Shown piece after piece: positions 9,025 to 16,082 of a DNA stretch of 24,862 nt. Positions within the stretch are counted from its first letter, which is position 1. Each line of letters opens with the position of its first letter. Source of the stretch: Clostridiales bacterium UBA3678 (GTDB lineage Bacteria; Bacillota; Clostridia; TANB77; CAG-508); assembly GCA_002372935.1 (NCBI GenBank), contig DFJF01000001.1:17000-41861 (forward strand), in the 5' to 3' direction. A program made the translations under genes and the position numbers. Under the pieces are notes generated by a model that was given only the letters and a program-made list of their open reading frames with translations, made no database searches and had not been told where the DNA came from.

Positions 9025-9046
9025 ATAGATTATAATTATAGTCTAT
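9025..9046. repeat. 22-base palindrome between mltG and dapA
   Basis: ATAGATTATAATTATAGTCTAT is a near-perfect palindrome in the 75-base gap. On the minus strand it is followed by ATTTTTATA. It may be a weak terminator for mltG or an operator over a dapA promoter. The sequence does not decide between these. Confidence 0.4.
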
Positions 9047-9070
9047 ATATATTAACTAATAAAAGCATTA

Positions 9071-10144
9071 TTACTCTGACCATAAGCCTTCTTGTTGCAA
9101 TTTTTGTATTATTTGTTGATGTCCTTCATAATTTTCTGAGAAATATACCTTACCATTTATATCTGCTACAAAATATAGGTAATTTGTCTGTGCTGGATTT
9201 AATGCAGCCTTAATAGCATCTTCTGAAGGATTGCAAATAGGACCTACTGGTAATTTTCCATTCATATTTGGTCCACGAGTATTATATGCGTTTTCTGAAT
9301 TTATGTCATCAACATATAATGACTCTGTCATTTCTTTTCTTACAGCATAATATGTTGTAACATCACTACCTAATGGCATATTTTTTCTTAATCTATTATA
9401 AAAAACACTTGCTATTCCTGCTCTTGCATCTGAATCATTTCCTTCTAGCTCTATTACTGAAGAAATTGTAAGTATTTGATGTACATTAAATCCACTATTG
9501 TTAATTTGATTCTGATATTTTGTAAGGATTTTGTCTGTATTATTTAGCATTTTGCTAAATATATCTTTTACAGATATATCACCATTTTCAAATGTATAGG
9601 TATCTGGAAATAAATATCCTTCTAATGGATAATATATATTTTCATTCATTATAGATTCATCTATAAACCAATATTCTTGAATCAATGATTGTATATATGT
9701 GGTATCTTGTAATAATGAATATACATCTTCTTCTGTATTTTTTGTACTTTCTGCTATTTTATTAGCTATCCATCTCATATTTTTCCCTTCTGGAAAAGTA
9801 ATTTTAACTGTTTCGTCATATACTTTTCCAGAAGAAATAACATTTAGTATTTCTTGTAAAGACATAGTTTCATTTAATTGATATTTTCCTGCTTTTAAAC
9901 TATTAATATTGTTTAATTTTATATAAATTTCAGTGGCTAATTCACTTCTTACAAGATTATTTTCTTTTAATATTTTTACTATATTTTTTGTTCCAATCCC
10001 TGAATCTATTTCTATTATTTTTTCTTCTGAATTGCTTGTATCTACTGGCTTTTGTCCAACATTGTACCAAATTATTCCAAATACTATAACAGCTACTATT
10101 AAAATAATAACACTAGCAGATATACTTATAATTTTCTTTTTCAT
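9071..10144 (-). CDS. mltG: Endolytic murein transglycosylase MltG (YceG family)
   Basis: MltG is an inner-membrane lytic transglycosylase that cuts nascent glycan strands and limits their length. A Lys-rich start and one hydrophobic helix (about 5-25) are followed by an extracellular LysM-like region (EIDSGIGTKNIVKILKENN) and the YceG domain. That domain contains YPLEGYLFPDTYTF, ISSVIELEGND with the conserved catalytic-site Glu, GIASVFYNRL, and the terminal AALNPAQTNYLYFVAD. I place the start at the ATG at 10144, because AGAGGA lies 9 bases upstream. A longer frame from a TTG at 10198 exists but has no ribosome site. The result is 357 residues, normal for Bacillota. It follows the SH3-domain gene by 71 bases on the same strand. 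Confidence 0.94.
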   Translation of the reverse strand: MKKKIISISASVIILIVAVIVFGIIWYNVGQKPVDTSNSEEKIIEIDSGIGTKNIVKILKENNLVRSELATEIYIKLNNINSLKAGKYQLNETMSLQEILNVISSGKVYDETVKITFPEGKNMRWIANKIAESTKNTEEDVYSLLQDTTYIQSLIQEYWFIDESIMNENIYYPLEGYLFPDTYTFENGDISVKDIFSKMLNNTDKILTKYQNQINNSGFNVHQILTISSVIELEGNDSDARAGIASVFYNRLRKNMPLGSDVTTYYAVRKEMTESLYVDDINSENAYNTRGPNMNGKLPVGPICNPSEDAIKAALNPAQTNYLYFVADINGKVYFSENYEGHQQIIQKLQQEGLWSE

Positions 10145-10215
10145 TTCTTTCATTCCTCTTCTAAGGCACAAATTTGGTTGAATTATAATTATTTTCAACC
10201 TTGCCTTTCATTTGT

Positions 10216-11118
10216 TTACTCTAATAGAATAGTTATACCACATTCTTTTAAAATTGCAACAGCTTCTATTTTAAATTTTCTAAATGATTCTTCATTTTTC
10301 TCTTTTTTATAAGTGATTTTCACTATATTTTTTTCTTTTTCAATTGCCTCAGAAATAATTTCTTCTATCAACTTTTCTCTATCAGAATATTTTTCTATAT
10401 TTTTATTTGTTATATCTTTCTTAAAAACTTTTGATTCATCAAATTTTTCTGTTTTTTCTGTTTCAAAGTCTTCCCTTTCTGTAACAAAATTATCCAACTT
10501 TTTTGTTTTTACATATCCTAAGTTTCCATTTTGAGTTCTTATATATGACCAGCCATTTTCTTTATTTGTAATATAGACAACCCAATCACCTTTTTTTATT
10601 TTTTCTATTTTTTTTGAAAATGTTTTAGCTTCTTTTTTCACTGAGATATTTTTTACTGCATTTGCCTTTTCTAATTTATTTTCATAATAATCTATTACAA
10701 TATTTTTATAGTCTGGCATATAAGAAAATTCAATGTCATATACATTTTCTAATTCTGAGATTGGTATATATATCTTATTTTCCGCAGCTTCAAATGCCTG
10801 CCCATTTATTTCAACCTTTGATCCATTAATTTCTATTGTGTTATTGTTTAATTGTAAAACTGCAATCTTTTTGTTTCCTGATAAAATTATATTTTCATCT
10901 TCCTGATATAAATCAGAATCTAAACAATTTTTAGTATCATCTAAACTCATATATATAACATCGTCTTGTACAATAATTTTGTCTGATAGTTTTGAGGTAA
11001 TATCTTCGTTATTTATTATTAGAGTCTCATTTTGATTATTTTCTTTTTTCTTTGGTACAAGCAATGCACTAACAACAATTATTGCGATTATAACCAAAAA
11101 AATTATATGTTTTTTCAT
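10216..11118 (-). CDS. Membrane-anchored protein with copper-amine-oxidase-N-like and SH3b domains; possible remnant of a GH18-type protein
   Basis: This 300-residue protein starts with a signal-anchor helix (KKHIIFLVIIAIIVVSALLV). Next comes a stretch resembling the copper amine oxidase N-terminal-like domain (IYMSLDD...GSKVEINGQ...IYIPISELENVYDIE, about 50-145), then a bacterial SH3 domain (NGWSYIRTQNGNLGYVKTKKL, about 160-210). These two domains usually precede a GH18 catalytic domain in clostridial wall proteins. Here the tail of about 75 residues ends in ESFRKFKIEAVAILKECGIT, which faintly resembles the GH18 segment after the catalytic DxxDxDxE strand, but no such acidic motif is present. 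So it is probably an export-anchored wall-binding protein without enzyme activity. It starts 16 bases after the lexA stop, indicating cotranscription. Confidence 0.7.
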   Translation of the reverse strand: MKKHIIFLVIIAIIVVSALLVPKKKENNQNETLIINNEDITSKLSDKIIVQDDVIYMSLDDTKNCLDSDLYQEDENIILSGNKKIAVLQLNNNTIEINGSKVEINGQAFEAAENKIYIPISELENVYDIEFSYMPDYKNIVIDYYENKLEKANAVKNISVKKEAKTFSKKIEKIKKGDWVVYITNKENGWSYIRTQNGNLGYVKTKKLDNFVTEREDFETEKTEKFDESKVFKKDITNKNIEKYSDREKLIEEIISEAIEKEKNIVKITYKKEKNEESFRKFKIEAVAILKECGITILLE

Positions 11119-11134
11119 TAATCTTACCTTTCTC

Positions 11135-11809
11135 TTACATTTTTCTAAATACGCCTATGACTTTTCCTAAGATTTTACAATCTGGAACTATAATAGGATC
11201 CATTGTAGAGTTTTCTGGTTGTAAACGGATATAATCTTTTTCTTTATAAAATGTTTTTACAGTAGCTTCGTCTTCTATAAGTGCAACAACGATTTCTCCA
11301 TTTGTGGCATTGTCTTGTTTTCTAACTAAAATATAGTCTCCATCTAAGATTCCAGCTTCTATCATACTTTCTCCCCTTACTGTAAGCATAAAACTTTCTG
11401 AATTTCCTACAAAATCGATTGGTATTGGAAATGTATCTGTTACATTTTCTACTGCTAAAATTGGCATTCCAGCAGTGATTTTTCCAACTAATGGAACATC
11501 AACCATTTCTTTTTCTAGATAGAAGTCTTTTCTTGGCTCATCTTCTATTTTCTTGCCTGACGCACTTTTTAATAATTTTAATGTTCTTCCTTTGTTGTCT
11601 TCTTTTCTTATATATCCTTCTTCTTGAAGCCTAGATAAATAACTATGCACTGTTGCTGTTGATCTTAATCCAACTTCTTTTCCTATTTCTCTTACTGATG
11701 GTGCATAACCTTTTTCTTTAACTGACTTTTCTATTGATTTTAATATTGCTTTTTCTCTTTTATTTAATGACCCATCTTTTTTTCTTTTTACCCTTACAGT
11801 ATTTTCCAT
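11135..11809 (-). CDS. lexA: SOS repressor LexA
   Basis: LexA represses DNA-damage genes and self-cleaves when bound to the RecA filament. From the ATG at 11809 (GGGAGG 8 bases upstream) it is 224 residues. A longer in-frame start at 11836 lacks a ribosome site. The winged helix-turn-helix covers YAPSVREIGKEVGLRSTATV...LQEEGYI. The autocleavage site is Ala113-Gly114 in KITAGMPI. The catalytic dyad is Ser148 (RGESMIEAGI) and Lys185 (EATVKTFY). All features of an active S24 repressor are present. It heads a same-strand run with the SH3 protein and mltG. The N-terminus has an extra Lys/Arg-rich segment (RVKRKKDGSLNKREKA) before the first helix. Confidence 0.97.
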   Translation of the reverse strand: MENTVRVKRKKDGSLNKREKAILKSIEKSVKEKGYAPSVREIGKEVGLRSTATVHSYLSRLQEEGYIRKEDNKGRTLKLLKSASGKKIEDEPRKDFYLEKEMVDVPLVGKITAGMPILAVENVTDTFPIPIDFVGNSESFMLTVRGESMIEAGILDGDYILVRKQDNATNGEIVVALIEDEATVKTFYKEKDYIRLQPENSTMDPIIVPDCKILGKVIGVFRKM

Positions 11810-11865
11810 TTTTAAATCCTCCCTTTGTTTTTGCAAGCTTTCGTTTCTCTTTAAAACTTGAACTA

Positions 11866-11894
11866 ATCATATCATATTGTTTTTAAAAAGTCAA
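11866..11894 (-). promoter_or_regulatory. lexA promoter
   Basis: On the minus strand TTGACT (11894-11889), 17 bases, TATGAT (11871-11866). A second TATGAT overlaps it but would give only a 12-base spacer. Transcription would start about 50 bases before the ATG. No convincing palindromic LexA operator was found here. Confidence 0.7.
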
Positions 11895-11902
11895 ACAAAA
11901 TT

Positions 11903-11930
11903 TTGTATTTTTTTATATTTTTTGTATATT
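11903..11930 (+). promoter_or_regulatory. Divergent promoter for the plus-strand ferritin-like gene
   Basis: TTGTAT (11903-11908), 16 bases, TATATT (11925-11930) in a T-rich stretch, about 43 bases before the ATG at 11973. It lies back to back with the lexA promoter. The low complexity makes this tentative. Confidence 0.4.
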
Positions 11931-11972
11931 TTATTTTTTTCTGTAAAGACTAAAATCAGAAAGGATGATAAT

Positions 11973-12410
11973 ATGGATAAAAATGATTTAAATGTTTTAG
12001 ATGAAGTAAATAAAGGCGCAACTATGGGAATGGACGCAATAGAATTTGTAGAAAAAAAAGTTGGAGATGAAAGTTTTAGAAGTGTTTTAAATACTGAATA
12101 TGGTCAATATCAGGAAATTTCGAATAGAGCAAATAAATTGTATGATAAGTTTCCAACAAAAAAAGAACCACATGAAACAAGTGCAATGAACAAAATTATG
12201 ACTTGGTGGGGCGTTCAAATGAAAGTAATGACAGATCAAAGTAATTCTAATATATCTGAACTTCTTTTAAATGGAACAAATATGGGAATTATTGAAGGAA
12301 GAAGATTAATAAATCAGAATCCTAATATAAATTCTGATATTCATACACTTCTATGTGATTTTGTTAAAATGCAAGAAGATAGTTTGGAAGATTTGAAAAA
12401 ATTTTTATAA
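11973..12410 (+). CDS. Small all-helical (ferritin-like / DUF2383-like) protein
   Basis: This is the only well supported plus-strand gene. I use the ATG at 11973 because AAGGATG lies just upstream; the frame extends further up but without a ribosome site. The 145-residue product looks fully alpha-helical, like a four-helix bundle: NVLDEVNKGATMGMDAIEFV, a helix with QYQEISNRANKLYDKF, then MNKIMTWWGVQMKVM with SELLLNGTNMGIIEGRRLI, and a final helix. I recall similar short proteins with the GTNMGI segment as common hypotheticals in Clostridia, sometimes annotated as ferritin-like or spore-associated. No metal-binding EXXH set is complete, so iron binding is unsupported. It converges on the decayed Sir2 gene, overlapping it by 6 bases. 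Confidence 0.75.
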   Translation: MDKNDLNVLDEVNKGATMGMDAIEFVEKKVGDESFRSVLNTEYGQYQEISNRANKLYDKFPTKKEPHETSAMNKIMTWWGVQMKVMTDQSNSNISELLLNGTNMGIIEGRRLINQNPNINSDIHTLLCDFVKMQEDSLEDLKKFL

Positions 12411-12883
12411 GTATATATTTTTAAAAACGTTTCCCAGGCTATCATTTATCACTAAATTTGCTATATTATCATAAGGAGTTTCATCTCTATTTATTAAAAC
12501 TAAATTTTTTCCTATAAAATAATTTATTAAACCACTTGCAGGATACACAGTAAGTGATGTTCCTGCAACTTTCATTATATGTGCATTTTGTATGGTCCAA
12601 ATTGATTCTTCTAAAATCTGTTCATTTAGGTCTTCTTCATATAGCAAAACATCTGGTTTTACTATTCCTCCACAATCATATTGTGGAATACCATTTCCAT
12701 TAAAAATAAAATTTGCATCATAAAATTTATGACATTTCATGCAATAATTTCTAAGTACACTTCCATGTAATTCCAAAACTTTTTTGAGCCAGCCTTTTGA
12801 TGAAAACCATCAATATTTTGGGTTATTATAGCTTTAACCTTTCCATATTTTCCTAGCTCTGCTAATTTATAATGAGTGATAAT
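12405..12883 (-). pseudogene. Decayed Sir2-family NAD-dependent deacetylase (N-terminus lost, frameshifted)
   Basis: Two frames together spell the central and C-terminal Sir2 fold. Bases 12883-12782 read HYKLAELGKYGKVKAIITQ, then NIDGFHQKAGS with the catalytic-loop His. Bases 12779-12405 read VLELHGSVLRNYC, CGGIVKPDVLLYEE, AGTSLTVYPASGLINYF and LINRDETP. A single missing base near 12780, in an A-rich codon, breaks the frame between AGSK and VLELHG. The first roughly 80-90 residues, with the NAD-binding GAGxS...GIPDFR motif, are absent upstream. The third zinc Cys is Tyr (IPQYDCGG where IPxCxCGG is usual). This is a dead gene: an intact paralogue would deacylate protein lysines or act in NAD-dependent defence. 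Confidence 0.9.
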
Positions 12884-12928
12884 TCACCATTCCTTAAAAA
12901 GCATCATTCTTTATTTTAAAAATAAATA

Positions 12929-13501
12929 TTATTTTTCATTTTCCAACAAAATATAATTTCTCGTTTTTATACTCTGTTCTAATATAGGTTTATCACTTTC
13001 TATTTTGTCCTTAATTACATAATTTATGATCTCCAAAATAGTTTTATCCAAGTCCTCTCTAGCCAAATTTCTATAATATTCAACATCACTATATGTCCTT
13101 GTTTCATCGATTTTGTCTGCAACAAATATTATTTTTTGAAGAAGAGTCATGTTCTCTTTTCCTGTTGTATGATTTGCAATTGCATCACACATTTCATCAT
13201 CAAAATCATATTTTTTTTTGCAAATATCTGCTGCAATTTTTCCATGTAATATTTCTACCATATTTTTTTCAAGATCTGATGCTTCAATATTATTTTCTTC
13301 TACATATTGTAGTTTTTCTTCTTTTGACATTCTTTTTGCCATATCGTGCATTAATCCCGCTTTTACAGCTCTTTCTATATCTGCGCCATACTTTTTTGCA
13401 AGTTCTTGAGACATCTTCATTACACCTATAGAATGCAAATATCTTTTTTCATCATCTTTCAAATATTTTTTTAATTCTTTTTTTAAATCCTCTATTTCCA
13501 T
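12929..13501 (-). CDS. yqeK: YqeK-family HD hydrolase (symmetrical Ap4A hydrolase)
   Basis: YqeK-type proteins hydrolyse diadenosine tetraphosphate to two ADP in the cytoplasm. The start is taken at the ATG at 13501, with GGAAG upstream, giving 190 residues. A longer TTG start at 13534 lacks a ribosome site. Metal ligands are visible: KRYLHSIGV, AGLMHDMAKRM, EILHGKIAADI, IANHTTG and the C-terminal FVADKIDETRTY. The segment order and LQKIIFVADKIDETR are diagnostic of YqeK. In many Bacillota yqeK sits in a nadD-yqeK-rsfS cluster. Here it stands alone, 17 bases after the Sua5-like gene on the same strand. Confidence 0.88.
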   Translation of the reverse strand: MEIEDLKKELKKYLKDDEKRYLHSIGVMKMSQELAKKYGADIERAVKAGLMHDMAKRMSKEEKLQYVEENNIEASDLEKNMVEILHGKIAADICKKKYDFDDEMCDAIANHTTGKENMTLLQKIIFVADKIDETRTYSDVEYYRNLAREDLDKTILEIINYVIKDKIESDKPILEQSIKTRNYILLENEK

Positions 13502-13551
13502 TTTTTTACTTCCTTTACCTATTTCTTTATTCAATATTTTTCTTATTTACT

Positions 13552-14154
13552 TTATAATAATATATTTTGAATCTCTTCTATAGTGATTGGTCCTTCACGT
13601 AAAATATTAATTTTTTCTCTTGTGCAATCTACTATTGTGCTTGATATACTGTATTGCACAGTTCCTTCTAACATTCCGTCTAAATTAGGACATGATTTTT
13701 CGATTTCATCTAAATTCTTGCAAACCGGCTCTCCACTTTGATTTGCACTACTCATATAAATAGGACAACCTACTTCTAAAATTAGTTTTTTTAATACTTC
13801 AGATGTTGCCATTCTAATAGCAATAGTTCCATCTACATTATTTATTTCATAAAATGTATCCTTTTTCATTTTCATTATTAATGTAACTGGTCCAGGCATA
13901 AAATTTTTAATAAGTTTTTCAGCATTATTATTAATATATGCAACACTTCTTATCTGATTTATATCAGCACACATTATTGGAAATGCCTTGTTTTTAGGTC
14001 TATTTTTAGTTTCTATTAATTTATTAAGTGCAACCTTTGAATTTATTCTACAGCAGACTCCAAAAACAGTATCTGTAGGTACACTTATTACTCCATCGTT
14101 TTTTAAAATTCTTGCTAATGTATTTATATCTTTTTCATTATATCTTTTAATCAT
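13552..14154 (-). CDS. Sua5/YciO/YrdC family L-threonylcarbamoyladenylate synthase
   Basis: A 200-residue YrdC-fold protein that would make threonylcarbamoyl-AMP from threonine, bicarbonate and ATP for the t6A37 tRNA modification. Family features in order: DGVISVPTDTVFGVCC, IETKNRPKNKAFPIM (KxRP nucleotide and phosphate contact), MPGPVTLIMK, TIAIRMATSE, YMSSANQSGEPVCKN, and STIVDCT...ILREGPIT. It is the short TsaC-like form, lacking the extra C-terminal Sua5 domain. The ATG at 14154 sits in an A/T-rich leader with a weak ribosome site. yqeK follows closely and is likely cotranscribed. A TATAAT-like box at 14231-14236 may be its -10. Whether this or another copy is the genome's main t6A enzyme cannot be told. 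Confidence 0.88.
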   Translation of the reverse strand: MIKRYNEKDINTLARILKNDGVISVPTDTVFGVCCRINSKVALNKLIETKNRPKNKAFPIMCADINQIRSVAYINNNAEKLIKNFMPGPVTLIMKMKKDTFYEINNVDGTIAIRMATSEVLKKLILEVGCPIYMSSANQSGEPVCKNLDEIEKSCPNLDGMLEGTVQYSISSTIVDCTREKINILREGPITIEEIQNILL

Positions 14155-14311
14155 TTTTATATCTCCGATTTATAAACAAATTTGGATGTTATATTTTAGG
14201 TATTCTTTTAAATATATTTTCCTTTACTTTATTATAACAAACTTATATTTTTTTTCCATAGTTTTTTTAAAATTTTTTAGTAAACAATAAATGAGAAGGC
14301 GTATTGAAAAC

Positions 14312-14452
14312 CTAGCAAAATCTTATATCAGTAATCAAAATGTTTTTATATCCCTTTAACAATTCTTTTGCAACTTCTGCACTTCTGCTTTTTGAATATT
14401 TAAATATAGCTCCCTTGTTTTTTTCTAACTCTCCTAGTGTTAAAAACCACAT
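14312..14452 (-). pseudogene. IS66-family transposase fragment
   Basis: A 46-codon open stretch reads MWFLTLGELEKN, then IFKYSKSRSAEVAKELLKGY and KNILITD. This lines up with the IS66 transposase segment usually written as MW...Y.Y.PTRS...KEFLKGFKGYLQTDGYSGY, and it runs into a stop at 14312-14314. Neither the rest of the DDE domain nor the companion genes are present. The fragment abuts the palindrome at 14458-14524, so it was probably cut by that insertion or an associated deletion. Identification is by motif only. Confidence 0.65.
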
Positions 14453-14457
14453 ATATG

Positions 14458-14524
14458 AATAAAATGTAACCTATAAAGAGGACTGTTAAAAAAATACAGT
14501 TTCCTTTATAGGTTACATTTTATT
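14458..14524. repeat. 67-base palindromic element (21 bp arms)
   Basis: Two perfect 21-base arms (14458-14478 and 14504-14524, core ATGTAACCTATAAAG and its complement) flank a 25-base centre that contains a nested ACTGT/ACAGT stem. It looks like the two terminal repeats of an insertion sequence fused head to head, or a minimal hairpin transposable element. No flanking target duplication is obvious. It sits directly against the IS66 fragment. Confidence 0.7.
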
Positions 14525-14547
14525 AGGCTAATTGATTTTGTATTTTT

Positions 14548-14577
14548 GTATCTGTTTTAAAAAGTTAGAACAGATAC
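14548..14577. repeat. 9 bp inverted repeat downstream of tRNA-Leu
   Basis: GTATCTGTT and AACAGATAC are separated by 12 bases, starting 6 bases beyond the tRNA CCA end. On the minus strand it is followed by an A-rich run, so a canonical terminator is not supported, but it is the only stem positioned to end the tRNA transcript. Confidence 0.45.
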
Positions 14578-14582
14578 GTCAT

Positions 14583-14665
14583 TGGTGCGGATGAGAGGAC
14601 TTGAACCTCCACACCGAAGTACTGGTTCCTAAGACCAGCGCGTCTGCCAGTTCCGCCACATCCGC
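14583..14665 (-). tRNA. tRNA-Leu (UAG)
   Basis: The minus strand folds as a class II tRNA. The acceptor stem is GCGGATG pairing with CATCCGC, then discriminator A and an encoded CCA (14583-14585). The D-arm is in GGCGGAACTGGCAGACGC. The anticodon stem CTGGT/ACCAG closes a CTTAGGA loop with anticodon TAG. A long variable arm contains TACTTCGGTGT, and the T-arm is GAGG-TTCAAGT-CCTC. It decodes CUA. The long variable arm and anticodon agree on leucine. Confidence 0.97.
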
Positions 14666-14671
14666 ATATAT

Positions 14672-14734
14672 AATTCTGTAATCAATAACTCAATTACAGA
14701 ATTTATTTTAGCACACAATTCCCCGTCTTGTCAA
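14672..14734 (-). promoter_or_regulatory. Promoter and 11 bp leader hairpin of tRNA-Leu
   Basis: On the minus strand TTGACA (14734-14729), 18 bases, TAAAAT (14710-14705). Between the -10 box and the tRNA lies a perfect 11 bp inverted repeat, AATTCTGTAAT (14672-14682) with ATTACAGAATT (14693-14703), which would form a stem in the 5' leader removed by RNase P or overlap the transcription start. Confidence 0.7.
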
Positions 14735-14789
14735 TAGTTTTTTTGAAAACTTTTAATTTATAAAATTGCAATAATAAACTATAAATAAA

Positions 14790-15854
14790 TTATTTATTAG
14801 GTTTTGCAATAAAATATTTTCCAAATAAAGTAATCATTTCAATTAAAGTCTTTCTATCTTCAGGAGATAATCCTTTATATGCTGAAATTATTGTTGGTAC
14901 ATTTTTAATCCAATTTATTTCTTCAAAATTATTTGCCTCTGTTGAATAAAAAATTTCAAAAACACTATCCACAAATATTTTTCTTTGATCTGGAGTCGTA
15001 TTTTCAAGCCAATTTGTTATTTTGTTATTTATTCTATTGCTTTCATCTGTAAGACTTTCTGCTCTTACCATTTTGTCTCTTAAAACTTGCCATGAATAAA
15101 TATCATGTTGGTATACTCCTTTTTCTATGCTTAAAATTACTTCACATTTTTCAGCATGTTCCATAATTCTTCCAAATATTGATTCTTGAGGAATAAATGT
15201 AAATATTTTATTTAAGATATCTTTTCCTTTATTTTCATTTACCTTTTTCATATTAAATCCAGGTCCATCATAATTTACTACATCAATTATTCTTTTTTGG
15301 ATTTTCTCTGGAACAGTTATTGCTGCATATATTGCAATATTTCCGCCCTTTGAATGTCCTCCAATTCTTATTCTTTCTCTTGGATATTTTTCCGCAATCA
15401 TTTTTGTATATTCTACTCCTTCAGTTTGCGAAGGAATATTTTCCATAAAAGATATGTTAAAATCCTCTTTCCATCCAACAATACTTTTGTCAGTTCCAAA
15501 AAATGATATATACATTTCTTTTTTTGAATTATGAACAGTTATTGCAGAAAATTGTTTTTCTATTTCTGAATCATTATTTTTTACATAGTCAGTAACTACC
15601 ATGTCTTTAAATCTTGCGCTTTGTCCTAATTTTGTTATTAATTCTTTGTCTCCATTATAATTAAATTCTTCATTTTTAAAGTCTCTCATCTTCTTATATA
15701 TTGATTCTATTGTTTCTTTTTCTTCCATAATAATTTTATCAAATATTAAATATGAAAATCTTGATAAAATCATATTGTCTACTTCATTAAATGGAAACTC
15801 TTTACTTATTGGAATGTCTCCTCTCCAATCTAAATAATCATTTATATTTGCCAT
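14790..15854 (-). CDS. Mbeg1-like (DUF2974) alpha/beta-hydrolase
   Basis: A 354-residue protein with the lipase-type nucleophile elbow GHSKGGNIAIYAA, preceded by VHNSKKEMYISFFGTDKS...WKEDFNISF and EGVEYTKMIAEKYPRERI, and followed by VVNYDGPGFN, the typical order in Mbeg1-like/DUF2974 proteins. The acid is probably the Asp of NYDGPG or a later Asp, and the His may be in YQHDIYSW. No signal peptide is seen, so it is cytoplasmic. Substrate is unknown (lipase/esterase-like by superfamily). Its ATG has AAAGGGG upstream. The nearest good promoter is in the decayed recombinase tail at 15953-15981, so an insertion may now drive it. Confidence 0.82.
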   Translation of the reverse strand: MANINDYLDWRGDIPISKEFPFNEVDNMILSRFSYLIFDKIIMEEKETIESIYKKMRDFKNEEFNYNGDKELITKLGQSARFKDMVVTDYVKNNDSEIEKQFSAITVHNSKKEMYISFFGTDKSIVGWKEDFNISFMENIPSQTEGVEYTKMIAEKYPRERIRIGGHSKGGNIAIYAAITVPEKIQKRIIDVVNYDGPGFNMKKVNENKGKDILNKIFTFIPQESIFGRIMEHAEKCEVILSIEKGVYQHDIYSWQVLRDKMVRAESLTDESNRINNKITNWLENTTPDQRKIFVDSVFEIFYSTEANNFEEINWIKNVPTIISAYKGLSPEDRKTLIEMITLFGKYFIAKPNK

Positions 15855-15952
15855 TTTTCTACCCCTTTATAATTTTTATATTATTTTATACTGTTTTTGT
15901 TGTTAATTTGTTTTTATTTTATGTATTTTTTGTGAACTATTATATTGCTTTA

Positions 15953-15983
15953 TTTATATCACATTCTACTCAAATTCTCAAGC
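15953..15983 (-). pseudogene. Extreme 3' tail of a second serine recombinase gene, containing a promoter-like sequence
   Basis: These 31 bases match the end of the recombinase gene at 19400-19430 with only a few differences (C-terminal codons LRI-VECDI; one codon is now TGA). On the minus strand they contain TTGAGA (15981-15976), 17 bases, TATAAA (15958-15953), pointing at the DUF2974 gene about 100 bases away. The same arrangement exists at 19401-19429 in the longer copy. Confidence 0.7.
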
Positions 15984-16082
15984 TGGATCTATGTCAAGTT
16001 TTTGGACACTTTTTTGAGAATTTTTTTATAGTCTTTCATTTTTCTTTCATACTGCTTGTTTTTCTATTTCTTCTGGTGTTCT
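15984..16082 (-). mobile_element. Right-end remnant of an IS3-family element
   Basis: The left boundary starts TGGATCTATGTCAAG then TTTTTGGACACTTTT, a typical IS3-family (IS150-like) terminal repeat. On the minus strand the last transposase codons read NYRTPEEIEKQAV then TGA (stop at 16047-16049), matching the YKTPxE end of IS3 OrfB. The rest of the IS is missing. At 16083 the sequence switches to recombinase DNA through the shared string ATAATTTAT, so a deletion joined the IS interior to the recombinase gene. Confidence 0.75.

Noticed and set aside
10145..10198. N-terminal extension of MltG from a TTG at 10198
   Set aside because: No ribosome site before the TTG. The ATG at 10144 has AGAGGA at 9 bases and starts the expected membrane anchor.
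11820..11895. LexA operator (GAAC-N4-GTTC type) upstream of lexA
   Set aside because: Only isolated half-site-like strings (GTTCAAG, GAAAC) were seen, with no palindrome at the right spacing. The uvrB upstream gap gave none either.
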